A program made the translations under genes and the position numbers. A stretch of DNA of 64,000 bases from Caulobacter segnis (GTDB lineage: Bacteria > Pseudomonadota > Alphaproteobacteria > Caulobacterales > Caulobacteraceae), in assembly GCF_023935105.1 (NCBI RefSeq), contig NZ_CP096040.1, positions 248,001-312,000 on the forward strand, in the 5' to 3' direction. Numbering within the stretch: position 1 is the first letter of the stretch; each line of letters opens with the position of its first letter. Below, in pieces: positions 10,577-21,319 of the stretch. The notes under the pieces were generated by a model. It worked only from the letters and a program-made list of their open reading frames with translations, was not told the origin of the DNA and ran no database searches.

Positions 10577-11264
10577 CGCCGTACAGGGTCTCGATGGAGT
10601 CGAATTCCGGATCGACCTGACGGAACTTCTTGCGCATGCGCTTGATGTGGCTGTCGATCGTGCGGTCGTCGACATAGACCTGATCGTCGTAGGCGGCGTC
10701 CATCAGGTTGTCGCGGCTCTTCACGAAGCCGGGGCGCTGGGCCAGGGCCTGCAGCAGCAGGAACTCGGTGACGGTCAGGCGCACGGGGCGACCGTCCCAC
10801 AGGCTGTCGTGGCGGGCCGGGTCGAGGGTCAGCTTGCCGCGCTTCATGACCTTGGAGCCGGCGGCCCCGGCCGACGCCGAGCCGGCGAGCTCTTCTTCCT
10901 CGGGGCGGGCGCGACGCAGCACGGCCTTCACCCGCTCGAGCAGCAGGCGCTGGCTGAACGGCTTGTGCATGTAGTCGTCGGCGCCGAGGTTGAAGCCGAG
11001 GATCTCGTCGATCTCGTCGTCCTTGGACGTCAGCATGATCACCGGGATCTCGGTCGTCTGGCGCAGGCGGCGCAGCACTTCCATGCCGTCCATGCGCGGC
11101 ATCTTCACGTCCAGGATCACCAGGTCGGGCGGGCTGGCCTCGACGGCTTCGAGCCCCGCGACCCCGTCGTAATAGGCCTTCACCGCGTGGCCGTGGCTTT
11201 CCAGCGCCAGCGAAACCGAGGCGACGATGTTCTCGTCGTCGTCAATGAGGGTGATGGCGGCCAT
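10551..11264 (-). CDS. chvI: ChvI-type response regulator (OmpR family)
   Basis: A 237-residue regulator. The receiver domain (about 1-120) has the acidic pocket Asp8-Asp9-Asp10 and phospho-acceptor Asp52 in VILDVKMP. The C-terminal winged helix (about 140-235) has the block [28 protein letters not shown]. It sits directly before chvG. ATG 11264 begins with the expected [11 protein letters not shown]; an upstream in-frame ATG would add an unlikely 27 residues. It controls envelope-stress genes and, in C. crescentus, the sRNA ChvR. Confidence 0.95.
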   Translation of the reverse strand: MAAITLIDDDENIVASVSLALESHGHAVKAYYDGVAGLEAVEASPPDLVILDVKMPRMDGMEVLRRLRQTTEIPVIMLTSKDDEIDEILGFNLGADDYMHKPFSQRLLLERVKAVLRRARPEEEELAGSASAGAAGSKVMKRGKLTLDPARHDSLWDGRPVRLTVTEFLLLQALAQRPGFVKSRDNLMDAAYDDQVYVDDRTIDSHIKRMRKKFRQVDPEFDSIETLYGVGYRYREA

Positions 11265-11619
11265 TTCGTCGTTCTTGTCCTGTATCTTCGGAGCCTGTCC
11301 GTTCCGATGGAGGCCATCAGAACGGATGAACAGGCTACGCTTCAATAGTCAGAGTGTGGCAGGCGCCGAAACCGCTCACACTTTCGGCTGCCACACTCGT
11401 CCGTCAGGCGATCTTATCGATCGACCGACACAGCTTCAACGCGTGGCGCGGTAAAGCTTTCCCAGAGCTTCTCTCCGGGCTTTGCGGCCCCAGGAAGGCG
11501 TGATTGGGGCGTGGATGCCCGTCTCTGTATCGAAAACCTGCGCCTCAACCTCACCTTAAGGTCTTGAGACCCATAGTGAGGGTTCCTGGACCATTAAGGT
11601 TTCCTGGGGCGAGTGGGGC
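11265..11619. promoter_or_regulatory. Divergent upstream region between chvI and the 565-residue unknown
   Basis: No protein gene is visible in these 355 bp. They must hold the chvI promoter on the minus strand and the promoter of the next plus-strand gene. Two related TTAAGGT-centred sequences occur near 11554-11564 and 11592-11602, and a long hairpin lies at 11353-11397. In C. crescentus I recall the ChvI-controlled sRNA gene chvR being close to chvIG, so an sRNA may lie here; this is from memory, not from alignment. Confidence 0.5.
11353..11397. ncRNA. Long hairpin in the chvI leader (candidate leader structure or sRNA part)
   Basis: AGTGTGGCA (11353-11361) pairs with TGCCACACT (11389-11397). 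After a 3-nt bulge, GCCGAAA (11365-11371) pairs with TTTCGGC (11382-11388), leaving a 10-nt loop. That makes 16 base pairs in 45 nt. There is no T-run on either side, so it is not a simple terminator. It would lie about 90-130 nt upstream of the chvI start codon. Confidence 0.45.
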
Positions 11620-13317
11620 ATGAGCCAAGTCCATTACGAGCTTTTTGTCCGGCGGAAAGCCGGCGCGCAGTGGACGCTCGAGATCGCCTCGGAAAACCGC
11701 GCGCACGCGCTGCAGGTCGCCGAGGACGTCCTGGAACAGGGCCGGGCCGTCGCCGTCCGGGTCAGCAAGGAAACCCTCGACCCGTCGTCGGGCGAATACA
11801 AGTCCATCGCCATCTTCACCAAGGGCATGGTGGACGGCGGCAAGCCCAAGAAGGAGGTCGAGGAACGCGACCCCCTCTGCGTGCAGCCGGCCGACCTCTA
11901 TACCGCCCACGCCCGTGACCGCATCGGCCGCCTGCTGGAAGGCTGGCTGAACCGGCACAAGGCCACCCCGTTCGAACTGTTGCACCGCCCCGACCTGGTC
12001 GAACAGCTCGAGGCGTCCGGCACCGACCTGCAGCACGCGCTGCAGAAGATCGCCATTCCGGAAGCCGAGGCGCGCGGCCAGACCGTGCACGAGGTCATCC
12101 GCCACTTCCAGGGCCTGGTCGAGCGCACCGTCGCCAACCTGATGAAGGCCTTCAAGCGGGGCGACCTGCCGGACCTCGACAAGGAAGGCTTCGCCAAGGC
12201 CGCCGAGCGCCTGGTCGCCGATCCGGACCGCGCCTTCCTGCTGGGCGCCGGCGTCGCCGCCTCGATCGCCCCGGCCGCCAACTGGTCGGAGAAGATCGCC
12301 CGCCTGCTGGACCTGGCCGACGCCGCGCCGCAAGACCCGCGCGCCCGCGCCGCCGCGCTGGCCGCCATCGAGCAGCCGCTGGCCGAGATCATTGGCTCGC
12401 GCGCCGGCATGGCCGACCTTCTCGACACCAAGGACGACCTGGGCTCGACCCTGGCGGCCATGACCCGCATGACCGGCGGCGCCGCCGTCGAGGCCCTGAT
12501 CCGCATCGAGGCCAGCGTCCGCGGCTGCATGCCCGAGCTGTCGGGCACGGCGCGCCGTCTCAGCGAATGGCTGGGCGGCGACGATTTTCCCAGCGTCCGC
12601 AAGGCCATCGCCGAGCGCGTCCTGACCGAGCTGAACGGCGTGCGTCGCCTGAAGCCGGCCGACGCCGAGGCCGAGATCGAATATCTGCGCGCCCTGGCCA
12701 TGAGCCTGACGGCCGCCGCCGGCCGTATCCTGCAGGCCGAGGACATCCAGGGCGCGTTCACCACGCGCTCCAAGACCCTGCTGAACGGCGACTTCATCGA
12801 GTCGCTGCTGGGCCGCGACCGCTCGGCCCACGAAGAGATCAAGATGCTGATCCGCCTGGCCGAGAACGTCATGGGCGCGGTCAACAAGCGCAACGCCGCC
12901 CGCTGGCTGAACGCCAATATCAGCGCCATGCGCTTCGAGAAGGAACTGCGCCAGGGCCCCGACTCGCCGGTCGCCAAGCTCAGTCACCTGGCCGTCCTCC
13001 AGCGTTCGCTGACCCGGTCGGGTCTGGTGTGCGAGGACTACCAGCCGCTTTGCGCCAAGCTGGGCGACATCGGCGCCCTGATCGAAGCCGACTCGCGCCT
13101 GCTGACCATGCTGGTCCGCGCGCCGGCGCCGTTGCCGCACCGCCTCACCCTGCTGGCCAAGCTGGCCATGGGCGAGGCCGGTCCGACCGGTCCGGTGGCC
13201 GAAAAGGCCCGGGTCGAGGCGCTGAAGCTGGCGCGGGATCCGGGCTCTCGCGAGCAGCTCCAGGACTCGCCCCAGACCATGGACCTGATCAAGACGCTGG
13301 TCGGCCAGGCGGCCTGA
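11620..13317 (+). CDS. Conserved protein of unknown function, 565 residues
   Basis: I do not recognise a characterised family. The N-terminal 90 residues (SQVHYELFVRRKAGAQWTLEIA) look like a small alpha/beta domain; the rest is long, helical and Ala/Leu/Arg-rich with no membrane segment or signal peptide, so it is probably cytoplasmic. Codon use is like that of its neighbours. It is divergent from chvI. A GGGGCGAGTGGGGC stretch precedes the ATG. Confidence 0.85.
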   Translation: MSQVHYELFVRRKAGAQWTLEIASENRAHALQVAEDVLEQGRAVAVRVSKETLDPSSGEYKSIAIFTKGMVDGGKPKKEVEERDPLCVQPADLYTAHARDRIGRLLEGWLNRHKATPFELLHRPDLVEQLEASGTDLQHALQKIAIPEAEARGQTVHEVIRHFQGLVERTVANLMKAFKRGDLPDLDKEGFAKAAERLVADPDRAFLLGAGVAASIAPAANWSEKIARLLDLADAAPQDPRARAAALAAIEQPLAEIIGSRAGMADLLDTKDDLGSTLAAMTRMTGGAAVEALIRIEASVRGCMPELSGTARRLSEWLGGDDFPSVRKAIAERVLTELNGVRRLKPADAEAEIEYLRALAMSLTAAAGRILQAEDIQGAFTTRSKTLLNGDFIESLLGRDRSAHEEIKMLIRLAENVMGAVNKRNAARWLNANISAMRFEKELRQGPDSPVAKLSHLAVLQRSLTRSGLVCEDYQPLCAKLGDIGALIEADSRLLTMLVRAPAPLPHRLTLLAKLAMGEAGPTGPVAEKARVEALKLARDPGSREQLQDSPQTMDLIKTLVGQAA

Positions 13318-13462
13318 GTCGGGCGAAAGTCGCGCCCTACGGTCAAGTTTCCGCCGCCCCGGTCTCGACATTCGCGGGCGACTCGACTTCCCTTCGCTTG
13401 TCGGTTGAATCGGTCTGACCGGGCGGCGCGACGTCCTGACACTTCATATCGAGAGAACCACC

Positions 13463-13684
13463 ATGTCGAAGAAGAGCGTGGGCGACCTGATCGCCATCGC
13501 GCGCGCGGGCGGCGGCTTCGAGCTGAGCGCCAATGATTACACCCCCGAGGAGCTGGAGGCGGTCGCCAACAAGCTGGTGAACGGCGCTCGGATGACCGTT
13601 CGCGACACCGGCGCCCTGGACGTCAAGGAGCTGGCCGCGATCGCCCAGTCCGGTCCGCCAGGCTCGGTCTTCCTGGTTTTCTGA
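13463..13684 (+). CDS. Small protein of unknown function, 73 residues
   Basis: A compact acidic protein starting MSKKSVGDLIAIARAGGGFEL and ending in a hydrophobic SVFLVF. The ATG follows GAGAGAACCACC. The helix-rich pattern with YTPEELEAVANKLVNGAR is protein-like and fits the codon bias of the region. I cannot name a family. It may share a transcript with the next gene, 92 bp downstream. Confidence 0.7.
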   Translation: MSKKSVGDLIAIARAGGGFELSANDYTPEELEAVANKLVNGARMTVRDTGALDVKELAAIAQSGPPGSVFLVF

Positions 13685-13776
13685 CGAACCCTTTGACTCT
13701 TCCCCGACGGCGCCCGGTAGCTTGAGATCCGGGCGGCCGTTGGGGCCGCCATCGCTCCGCCCTTCTGGAGATCGTC

Positions 13777-14088
13777 ATGGCCGTGTTCACCGTCCTCTAT
13801 CCCGCCAGCGACGGCGCGAAGTTCGACTACGCCTACTACGAGAACACGCACATCCCGCTGGCCAAGGCGGCGTTCACCGCCACCGGCCTGACGGGCGTTC
13901 AGATCCTGAAGGGCCTGGCCGGCGGGGGCGGCGCGCCGGCGCCTTACCTGGTCATCGTCAACCTGATCTTCCGCGACGCCGAGGCGCTGCAGGCGTCCCT
14001 GGGCGGCCCGCGCGGGGCCGAGGTGACGGCCGACGTCGCCAACTTCACCAACGTCCAGCCGATCGTCCAGATCAGCACGGAGGCGTAG
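13777..14088 (+). CDS. EthD-family protein
   Basis: A 103-residue ferredoxin-like (dimeric alpha-beta barrel) protein of the EthD family. It has the conserved opening FTVLYPASDGAKFDYAYYENTHIPLA and a C-terminal strand NVQPIVQIS. EthD was first linked to ether degradation, but most family members have no known reaction. TCTGGAG precedes the ATG. A repeat element of about 115 bp follows its stop. Confidence 0.85.
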   Translation: MAVFTVLYPASDGAKFDYAYYENTHIPLAKAAFTATGLTGVQILKGLAGGGGAPAPYLVIVNLIFRDAEALQASLGGPRGAEVTADVANFTNVQPIVQISTEA

Positions 14089-14100
14089 GGCGGTGAACCT

Positions 14101-14215
14101 TTCCTCCCCTCTGGGGGGAGGTGGCCCAGAGGGCCGGAGGGGGCTAGCTCGGCATAGGCCGCATTAGCCCCCTCAGTCGGCTTCGCCGACAGCTCCCCCA
14201 AAAGGGGAGCAGAGT
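14101..14215. repeat. Family A intergenic repeat, full copy 1
   Basis: A stretch of about 115 bp closely similar to 28366-28485. Both share GGGGAGGTGGCCCAGAGGG, then GGAGGGGGC, and GCATTAGCCCCCTCAGTCG, and end in a CTCCCC...GGGGAG hairpin with a following AGCAGA. Internal complementarity (GAGGGGGC with GCCCCCTC) would give a multi-stem fold. It fills the gap between convergent genes. It contains no GANTC site, unlike the CcrM-associated repeats described in C. crescentus. Confidence 0.85.
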
Positions 14216-14331
14216 TCGCGACGGGTGGATTGCGGACAGTCCAGTCCCTGACCACCACGGCCCTTAGCGGACATGGCGATCAACCGATCGGCCAGCAAGC
14301 CGCCAAGGCTCCATGCGGGCGTTGTGAGCCT

Positions 14332-15063
14332 TCAGACCTGGGCCATGCCGCCATCCACGCACAGTTCCGCGCCGGCGATGTAGCTCGCCTCGTCGCTCAG
14401 CAGGAAAACGACGGCGGACGCGACTTCGTCGGGTCGACCAAGCCGACCGAGCGGGATGGGCGCAAGCAGCGCCGCTCGTTCCTCAGGACCCACCGCGGCC
14501 ATCATCGCGGTGTCGGTCGGCCCGGGGCTGACGACATTTACGCGGATGCCTCGCGGCGCCAGCTCCGCGGTCCATGTCCGCGCATAGGAGCGAAGCGCCG
14601 CCTTCGAGGCGGAGTAGGAGCCCCGTGTGGGCACGCCAATCGTGTCGGCGATCGAGCCGATCAGGACGATAGATCCGCCAGCGCCCATGGCTTTCAGGGC
14701 GGCCCGCGCGGCCAGAACAGGGCCGCGAACATTCAGCGAAAAATGTCGGTCGAAGTTGTCGGCGCTTTCCTCGTCCAGTGAAGCCGGCTCCGAAATCCCG
14801 GCATTGAGAACGAGCGCGTCGATCCGCCCGAAGGCCTTTTGAACGGCGGAGACGGCGGCCTCGATCTCCTCCGGTTTGCCTGCGTCAGCCACCAGGCCGC
14901 GAACGCTCGGGCCAATCGACGCCGCGGCGGTGGTGACCTCCGAAGCATTGCGGCCTGTAATGGCGACGCTGGCGCCTTCCGCCGCGAGCCGCTCGGCAAT
15001 GGACAGGCCGATGCCCTTCGCACCGCCCACGACCAGGGCGATCTTGTCCGTCATTCTCGCCAT
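14332..15063 (-). CDS. SDR-family NAD(P)-dependent oxidoreductase
   Basis: A 243-residue classical short-chain dehydrogenase with cofactor motif GGAKGIG, NAG (VLNAGIS), catalytic Ser (IVLIGSIAD) and YxxxK (YSASK), and C-terminal VDGGM. ATG 15063 has GGAGGT 5 bases upstream, better than the in-frame TTG at 15075 or ATG at 15054. It is divergent from an HxlR regulator with a palindrome between, so it is probably induced by a redox-active or quinone-like compound sensed by HxlR. Substrate unknown. Confidence 0.92.
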   Translation of the reverse strand: MARMTDKIALVVGGAKGIGLSIAERLAAEGASVAITGRNASEVTTAAASIGPSVRGLVADAGKPEEIEAAVSAVQKAFGRIDALVLNAGISEPASLDEESADNFDRHFSLNVRGPVLAARAALKAMGAGGSIVLIGSIADTIGVPTRGSYSASKAALRSYARTWTAELAPRGIRVNVVSPGPTDTAMMAAVGPEERAALLAPIPLGRLGRPDEVASAVVFLLSDEASYIAGAELCVDGGMAQV

Positions 15064-15092
15064 CGAAACCTCCAAGGTGATGATGGCGATCT

Positions 15093-15111
15093 AGATATAG
15101 CGCTTATATCT
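15093..15111. promoter_or_regulatory. Probable HxlR-family operator
   Basis: AGATATA-GCGCT-TATATCT is a perfect inverted repeat (7-bp arms, 5-bp spacer) in the 80-bp gap between the divergent SDR and HxlR genes. It is an A/T-rich island in G/C-rich DNA. HxlR regulators bind such palindromes next to their own gene and control the divergent oxidoreductase. The assignment is inferred from position. Confidence 0.7.
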
Positions 15112-15143
15112 GGTATCAATTACGCACTTTGAGGTGAGTAGAT

Positions 15144-15530
15144 ATGGCCGACGATACCGACCTCGACATCGTGTCCGCCTGCGCGCTGCAGAATATGACG
15201 CTGGTGCGCCCGGTGCTTGATCGGATCGCGGACAAGTGGACGATCCTGATCCTGACGGTCCTTTGCCCCCGGCCCGCTCGCTTCAATGAGATCAAGAGGC
15301 GCGTGGGGTGCATCACACACAAGGCCTTGGCGGACGCTTTGAAGCGCCTCGAACGCAATGGGCTGGTGACCCGCACGGTGCTGCCAACCAGCCCCGTCGG
15401 CGTCGAATATGCGATTACGCCTCTTGGCCACTCGCTCCGGGTCCCCTTCGAGGCGCTCTGCGACTGGGCTGTCGCCAACGGGCCGAGCTTTCTGGAAAAC
15501 ACGAGTTCGCCAAGCGCCGACGCCGCATAG
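15144..15530 (+). CDS. HxlR-family transcriptional regulator
   Basis: A 128-residue winged-helix regulator with the HxlR blocks ADKWTILIL, RPARFNEIKRRVGCITHKALADALKRLERNGLV and YAITPLGHSL. Cys11 and the Cys in RRVGCIT are candidates for redox sensing, as in other HxlR proteins. Its gene is divergent from the SDR and the 19-bp palindrome between them is the likely operator for both. Confidence 0.93.
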   Translation: MADDTDLDIVSACALQNMTLVRPVLDRIADKWTILILTVLCPRPARFNEIKRRVGCITHKALADALKRLERNGLVTRTVLPTSPVGVEYAITPLGHSLRVPFEALCDWAVANGPSFLENTSSPSADAA

Positions 15531-15585
15531 GCGCGGCCAGCGCGTGGCGATGTTGCCGGTCCGGGCGTCTGGCGCCCGAGCCCAG

Positions 15586-17846
<2,261 letters not shown>

Positions 17847-17912
17847 TTAACGCCCCTTGATGCGCGCAGAGGCGTAAAGAGGACGTCAACCGCCTCGCGG
17901 TAGCAAGGTGGC

Positions 17913-18332
17913 ATGCGCCGCCATCGTCTCCTTTCGATCGCCCTGGCCGCCGCCCTCGTCGGCGGTCCGCTGGCCGTGCCCGCTCCCGCCTTCGCCTCCT
18001 CGCACGGCAAGGAGGAGCAGAAGGCGCCGCCGACCTATTTCCAGCTGGATCCGATCAACGCGGTGGTCCTGCGCCGCGACGGTCGCCGGGGGGTGATGTC
18101 GGTGGAGACCGGCATCGAGGCCAAGGATCCGGTGCTGATGGCGCGGGCCCAGGCCTCGACGCCGCGCCTGCGGGCGGCCTTCGCCCAGGTGCTGATGGTC
18201 TATGCCGCCGGCCTGCGCGGCGGCATCGCGCCGGACATGGACTATGTCGGCCGCGAGCTGCAGAAGGCCTGCGATCAGGTGCTGGGCAAGCCCGGCGCGC
18301 GGGTCCTGATGGGCTCGGCGATGCTCAGCTAG
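17913..18332 (+). CDS. Exported protein of unknown function
   Basis: A 139-residue product with an N-terminal signal peptide: basic start MRRHRLL, hydrophobic core, and predicted cleavage after APAFA near residue 28. The mature part has an alpha/beta look with a C-terminal VGRELQKACDQVLGKPGARVLMGSAML. That end faintly resembles FliL-like domains, but not enough to name it. AAGGTGG precedes the ATG. It converges on tadA and overlaps its end by 8 bp. Confidence 0.75.
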   Translation: MRRHRLLSIALAAALVGGPLAVPAPAFASSHGKEEQKAPPTYFQLDPINAVVLRRDGRRGVMSVETGIEAKDPVLMARAQASTPRLRAAFAQVLMVYAAGLRGGIAPDMDYVGRELQKACDQVLGKPGARVLMGSAMLS

Positions 18333-18772
18333 GCTTCTTGCGACGGGCCCTGAAGAAGCTCCGCAGCAATGTGGCGCTTTCCTCGGCGAGCACGCCGCCG
18401 GTGACCTCCGGCCGCCAGTGGCAGGTGGGCTGGGCGAAGAACTTCGGGCCGTGGACGACCGCGCCGCCCTTCGGATCCTCGGCCCCGAACACCACCCGTC
18501 CAATCCGCGCGTGGCTGATCGCCCCGGCGCACATGGCGCAGGGCTCCAGGGTCACGACCAGGGTCAGGTCGGTCAGGCGGTAGTTTTCCAGCCTGGCGGC
18601 GGCCGCGCGCATCGCCGCGATCTCGGCGTGGGCGGTGGGATCGTGGGCGGCGATCGGACCGTTGCCGGCCGTGGCGATGACCTCGCCGGTCCGGGGATCC
18701 AGGATCACCGCGCCCACGGGGTCTCCCCGCCTCGGCGGCCGCCCGGGCGGCGTCGAGGGCTAGGCGCATCAT
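18325..18772 (-). pseudogene. tadA: tRNA adenosine deaminase TadA, apparently frameshifted near the N terminus
   Basis: The 130-residue downstream frame has the full zinc deaminase core: HAE in DPTAHAEIAAM and PCAMC in VTLEPCAMCAGAIS. The family's first helix is encoded from 18772 in another frame as MMRLALDAARAAAEAG. The frames meet near 18718-18727, where two short homopolymers (GGGG, CCCC) each look one base short; restoring both would give EAGETPVGAV, the normal join. Either these are assembly errors or translation starts at GTG 18717 without helix 1. TadA makes inosine 34 in tRNA-Arg and is normally essential, so an error is the simpler reading. Confidence 0.75.
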
Positions 18773-18872
18773 CCGCCGATCCTGCTCCGAGCCTTGATCC
18801 TCGTCCTGATCGGTGTGCATTACCTGAAACAGCCCATCGAGAGATGCGCCCAGCCCGAGAAGGACGCCGAAA

Positions 18873-20153
18873 ATGACCAAGCCACACGATCCCCTGTACG
18901 AGCCTGAACTGGACGGTCAAGACGGGGAGCTCGACGGCGGTCCCGGCGAGCGGGTCGCCAAGGCCCTGGCGCGGGCCGGCGTGGCGTCGCGGCGCGAGGT
19001 CGAGCGGCTGATCGAGGCTGGCCGCGTGGCGATCAACGGCAAGGTGCTGACCACCCCGGCGGTCAAGGTCGCGCCCGGCGACTTCCTCACCGTCGACGGT
19101 CAGCTCGTGGCCGAGCGCGAGCCGACGCGGATCTTCCGTTACCACAAGCCCACCGGGCTGATGACCACCCACAACGACCCCAAGGGCCGGCCGACGGTGT
19201 TCGGCTCGCTGCCCAAGGAGCTGCCGCGCCTGATCTCGGTGGGACGCCTCGACCTCAACTCCGAGGGCCTGCTGCTACTGACCAATGACGGCGAGCTGTC
19301 GCGGGCGCTGGAGACCCCCAGCAACGCCTGGGTCCGCCGCTATCGCGCCCGGGCCTTCGGCGACACCACCCAGGCCAAGCTGGACGCGCTGAAGGACGGC
19401 ATCACCGTCGAGGGCGTCAAGTACGGGGCGATCGAGGCCCGGCTGGACAAGGCCCACGAAAAGGCCGGCGGCGGCAAGAACGTCTGGATCACGGTCTCGC
19501 TCTCGGAAGGCAAGAACCGCGAGGTCCGCAAGGTGCTGGAAGCGCTGGGCCTCAAGGTCAACCGCCTGATCCGCATGTCCTACGGCCCGTTCGCGCTGGG
19601 GCCCCTGGAAGCCGGCCAGATCGAGGAAGTCGGGCCTCGGGTGATCCGCGAACTGCTGGAAGGCATCGTCTCGGACGAGAACATGCCGACGGGCGACCGC
19701 CCGAAGTTCGGCGGCGTCGCCAACGCCGTGAAGGCGCCCGGCACGGCGGGCGGCGGTGATCTCCAGCGTCGCGGCGCGCCGCGCGCCGACCGGATCCCGC
19801 AGCCCCAGGGCGCCGAAAAGCCCGAGAAGCCGGTCTACAAGGCCGGCTGGGCCAAGCCGAAGAAGAAGGTCTCGCCCCACGCGCCGAGCAAGGGTGGTTT
19901 GGCCAAGGGCGCCAAGGCCCCCGCCAAGCGAGCCCCGAAATCGATCGAGAGCAAGTTCATCGACATCGGCAAGCCCGCCGTGCGGGGCAAGCCGGCGGCG
20001 GCGCGTCCCGGGGCCAAGCCCGCCGACGGCGCGGCTCGGCGGGTGTCGGAAAAGCCGGGACGTGCGGCGCCCCGACCCAGCGCAGCCAAGCCTTCGCGGG
20101 GTTCGGCGCCGTCGCGCGGCGGACCCGTCCCGCGGGGTGGCCCCAAGCGATAG
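18873..20153 (+). CDS. rluB: 23S rRNA pseudouridine synthase with a long basic tail (RluB-like)
   Basis: The protein has 426 residues. An S4 RNA-binding domain (about 27-75) precedes a RluB/RsuA catalytic domain (about 85-260) with GRLDLNSEGLLLLTNDGEL, whose first Asp is the catalytic residue. After about residue 275 there is a low-complexity tail rich in Lys, Pro, Ala, Arg and Gly, about 150 residues long and strongly basic, probably an extra RNA-binding arm. Family members are usually 240-300 residues; longer tails occur in other alphaproteobacteria. Confidence 0.93.
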   Translation: MTKPHDPLYEPELDGQDGELDGGPGERVAKALARAGVASRREVERLIEAGRVAINGKVLTTPAVKVAPGDFLTVDGQLVAEREPTRIFRYHKPTGLMTTHNDPKGRPTVFGSLPKELPRLISVGRLDLNSEGLLLLTNDGELSRALETPSNAWVRRYRARAFGDTTQAKLDALKDGITVEGVKYGAIEARLDKAHEKAGGGKNVWITVSLSEGKNREVRKVLEALGLKVNRLIRMSYGPFALGPLEAGQIEEVGPRVIRELLEGIVSDENMPTGDRPKFGGVANAVKAPGTAGGGDLQRRGAPRADRIPQPQGAEKPEKPVYKAGWAKPKKKVSPHAPSKGGLAKGAKAPAKRAPKSIESKFIDIGKPAVRGKPAAARPGAKPADGAARRVSEKPGRAAPRPSAAKPSRGSAPSRGGPVPRGGPKR

Positions 20154-20179
20154 GTTTTCCGCTCAATCCTCAAACTGAT

Positions 20180-20314
20180 TTCCTAGGCCTTGTGCCTAGG
20201 ACCCAGCGTTCCGCGTCGCTGAGCGTCCCGGGTGCTCGCCCGTGCTGGCGGAGCGCACTCGATGGCGCGCCTGCGCCCTGCAGATCCATGGGTCCTAGGC
20301 ACAAGGCCTAGGAA
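20180..20314. repeat. Family B inverted repeat with perfect 26-bp arms
   Basis: The arm at 20180-20205 is the exact reverse complement of 20289-20314, with 83 bases between. Each arm itself contains CCTAGG-CCTTGTG-CCTAGG, so it is partly self-complementary. A third, single arm with a few changes is at 23827-23862. The element fills the gap between the convergent rluB and CPBP genes. No open frame or transposase is inside, so it is not an insertion sequence; a non-autonomous element or terminator is possible. Confidence 0.88.
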
Positions 20315-20350
20315 GGCAATTTTGGGATAGGGCACAAGGGGGAAGCGCCC

Positions 20351-21319
20351 CTAAGCCGCCGCCGTCCGCACGCCGGTCCAGCGACGCAGGGCCGGCCAGC
20401 GGACCGACAGCTCGGCCACGCCGATGAAGCCGGCCAGAACCACCAAGGCGCTGGCGATCAGCCCGGCCTTGAACTCGTGCGGCGCGTCGGGGCGGGTGGT
20501 CATCGGCCGGATCAGCAGCAGGATCACGGCGTTGTTGGCCGCGTGGGCGCCGATGCCCAGCTCGATGCCGCCCAGCCGCAGCGCCATCCAGGTCAGGCCC
20601 ATGCCCATGGCCGCGCGGACCACGAAGGCGTCGATGTTGGGGTCCAGGTGGATGGCGGCGAACAGCAGGCCGTTCAGGACCATCAGCACGACCGGGTCGC
20701 GCACATAAGCGGCGCTCTGCTTGAGCAGCCAGCCTCGGAACACCAGTTCCTCGGCCGCTGCGGCCAGGACCAGCAGGCCCACGGCCACCATCGCGTAGAG
20801 CGCCCGGCCGGCCAGGTTCGGCGAGACCTTCCACAGCGGCGGGTCCAGCGCCTCGCCGGTCAGGGCCGCGACGGCGGTCATGGCGATCATCGCCACCCCG
20901 ACCAGGACGAGGCCGCCGACCAGCAGGCGCCAGCGCACGGGCTCGCCGCGATTGACGTAGTCGGTGATCTTGCGGTGGTGGATGGCGCCGGCCGCGAACA
21001 CGAAGCCGACCGCCGCGCCCAGGTTCACGCCCGCCAGCACCGCCAGGATGAACAGCGACTGGCGAGCGCTGGGCTCGGCCAGGTTGGGATCGGAGAACAC
21101 GGCGAACAGGTCGCCGGCGACGGGCGCGCCGTCCAGGCCGCTGACCACCAGCATCGTCACCAGGATCGCGATGGCTCCGCCCGCCAGCGCCGCCACGGCG
21201 CCGGCCAGGACGCCGACCGGCACGGCGAACACGCTGCGCCAAGGGTCGCGGTCATAGGGCGACAGGTCGGCCAGGAAGCGCGACCGCCTCACCGCCTCCA
21301 TCAGCTCGCCCACGCGCAT
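20351..21319 (-). CDS. CPBP-family intramembrane glutamic endopeptidase
   Basis: A 322-residue protein with about eight hydrophobic helices. It has the CPBP (Abi) signature EELVFRGWLL (motif 1, EExxxR), a second motif around FAAIHLDPNI supplying a His, and a third near GAHAANN. CPBP proteases cleave within or near the membrane; the eukaryotic counterpart processes prenylated proteins. The ATG at 21319 lies just before the first soluble segment. Role in this organism unknown. Confidence 0.88.
   Translation of the reverse strand: MRVGELMEAVRRSRFLADLSPYDRDPWRSVFAVPVGVLAGAVAALAGGAIAILVTMLVVSGLDGAPVAGDLFAVFSDPNLAEPSARQSLFILAVLAGVNLGAAVGFVFAAGAIHHRKITDYVNRGEPVRWRLLVGGLVLVGVAMIAMTAVAALTGEALDPPLWKVSPNLAGRALYAMVAVGLLVLAAAAEELVFRGWLLKQSAAYVRDPVVLMVLNGLLFAAIHLDPNIDAFVVRAAMGMGLTWMALRLGGIELGIGAHAANNAVILLLIRPMTTRPDAPHEFKAGLIASALVVLAGFIGVAELSVRWPALRRWTGVRTAAA

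Noticed and set aside
14101..14215. Family A repeat as a CRISPR unit
   Set aside because: The copies are far apart and single, with internal symmetry and no spacers; there are no cas genes in the window.
20180..20314. Family B inverted repeat as an insertion sequence
   Set aside because: The 83-bp middle has no open frame and no target-site duplication is visible; a non-autonomous repeat fits better.
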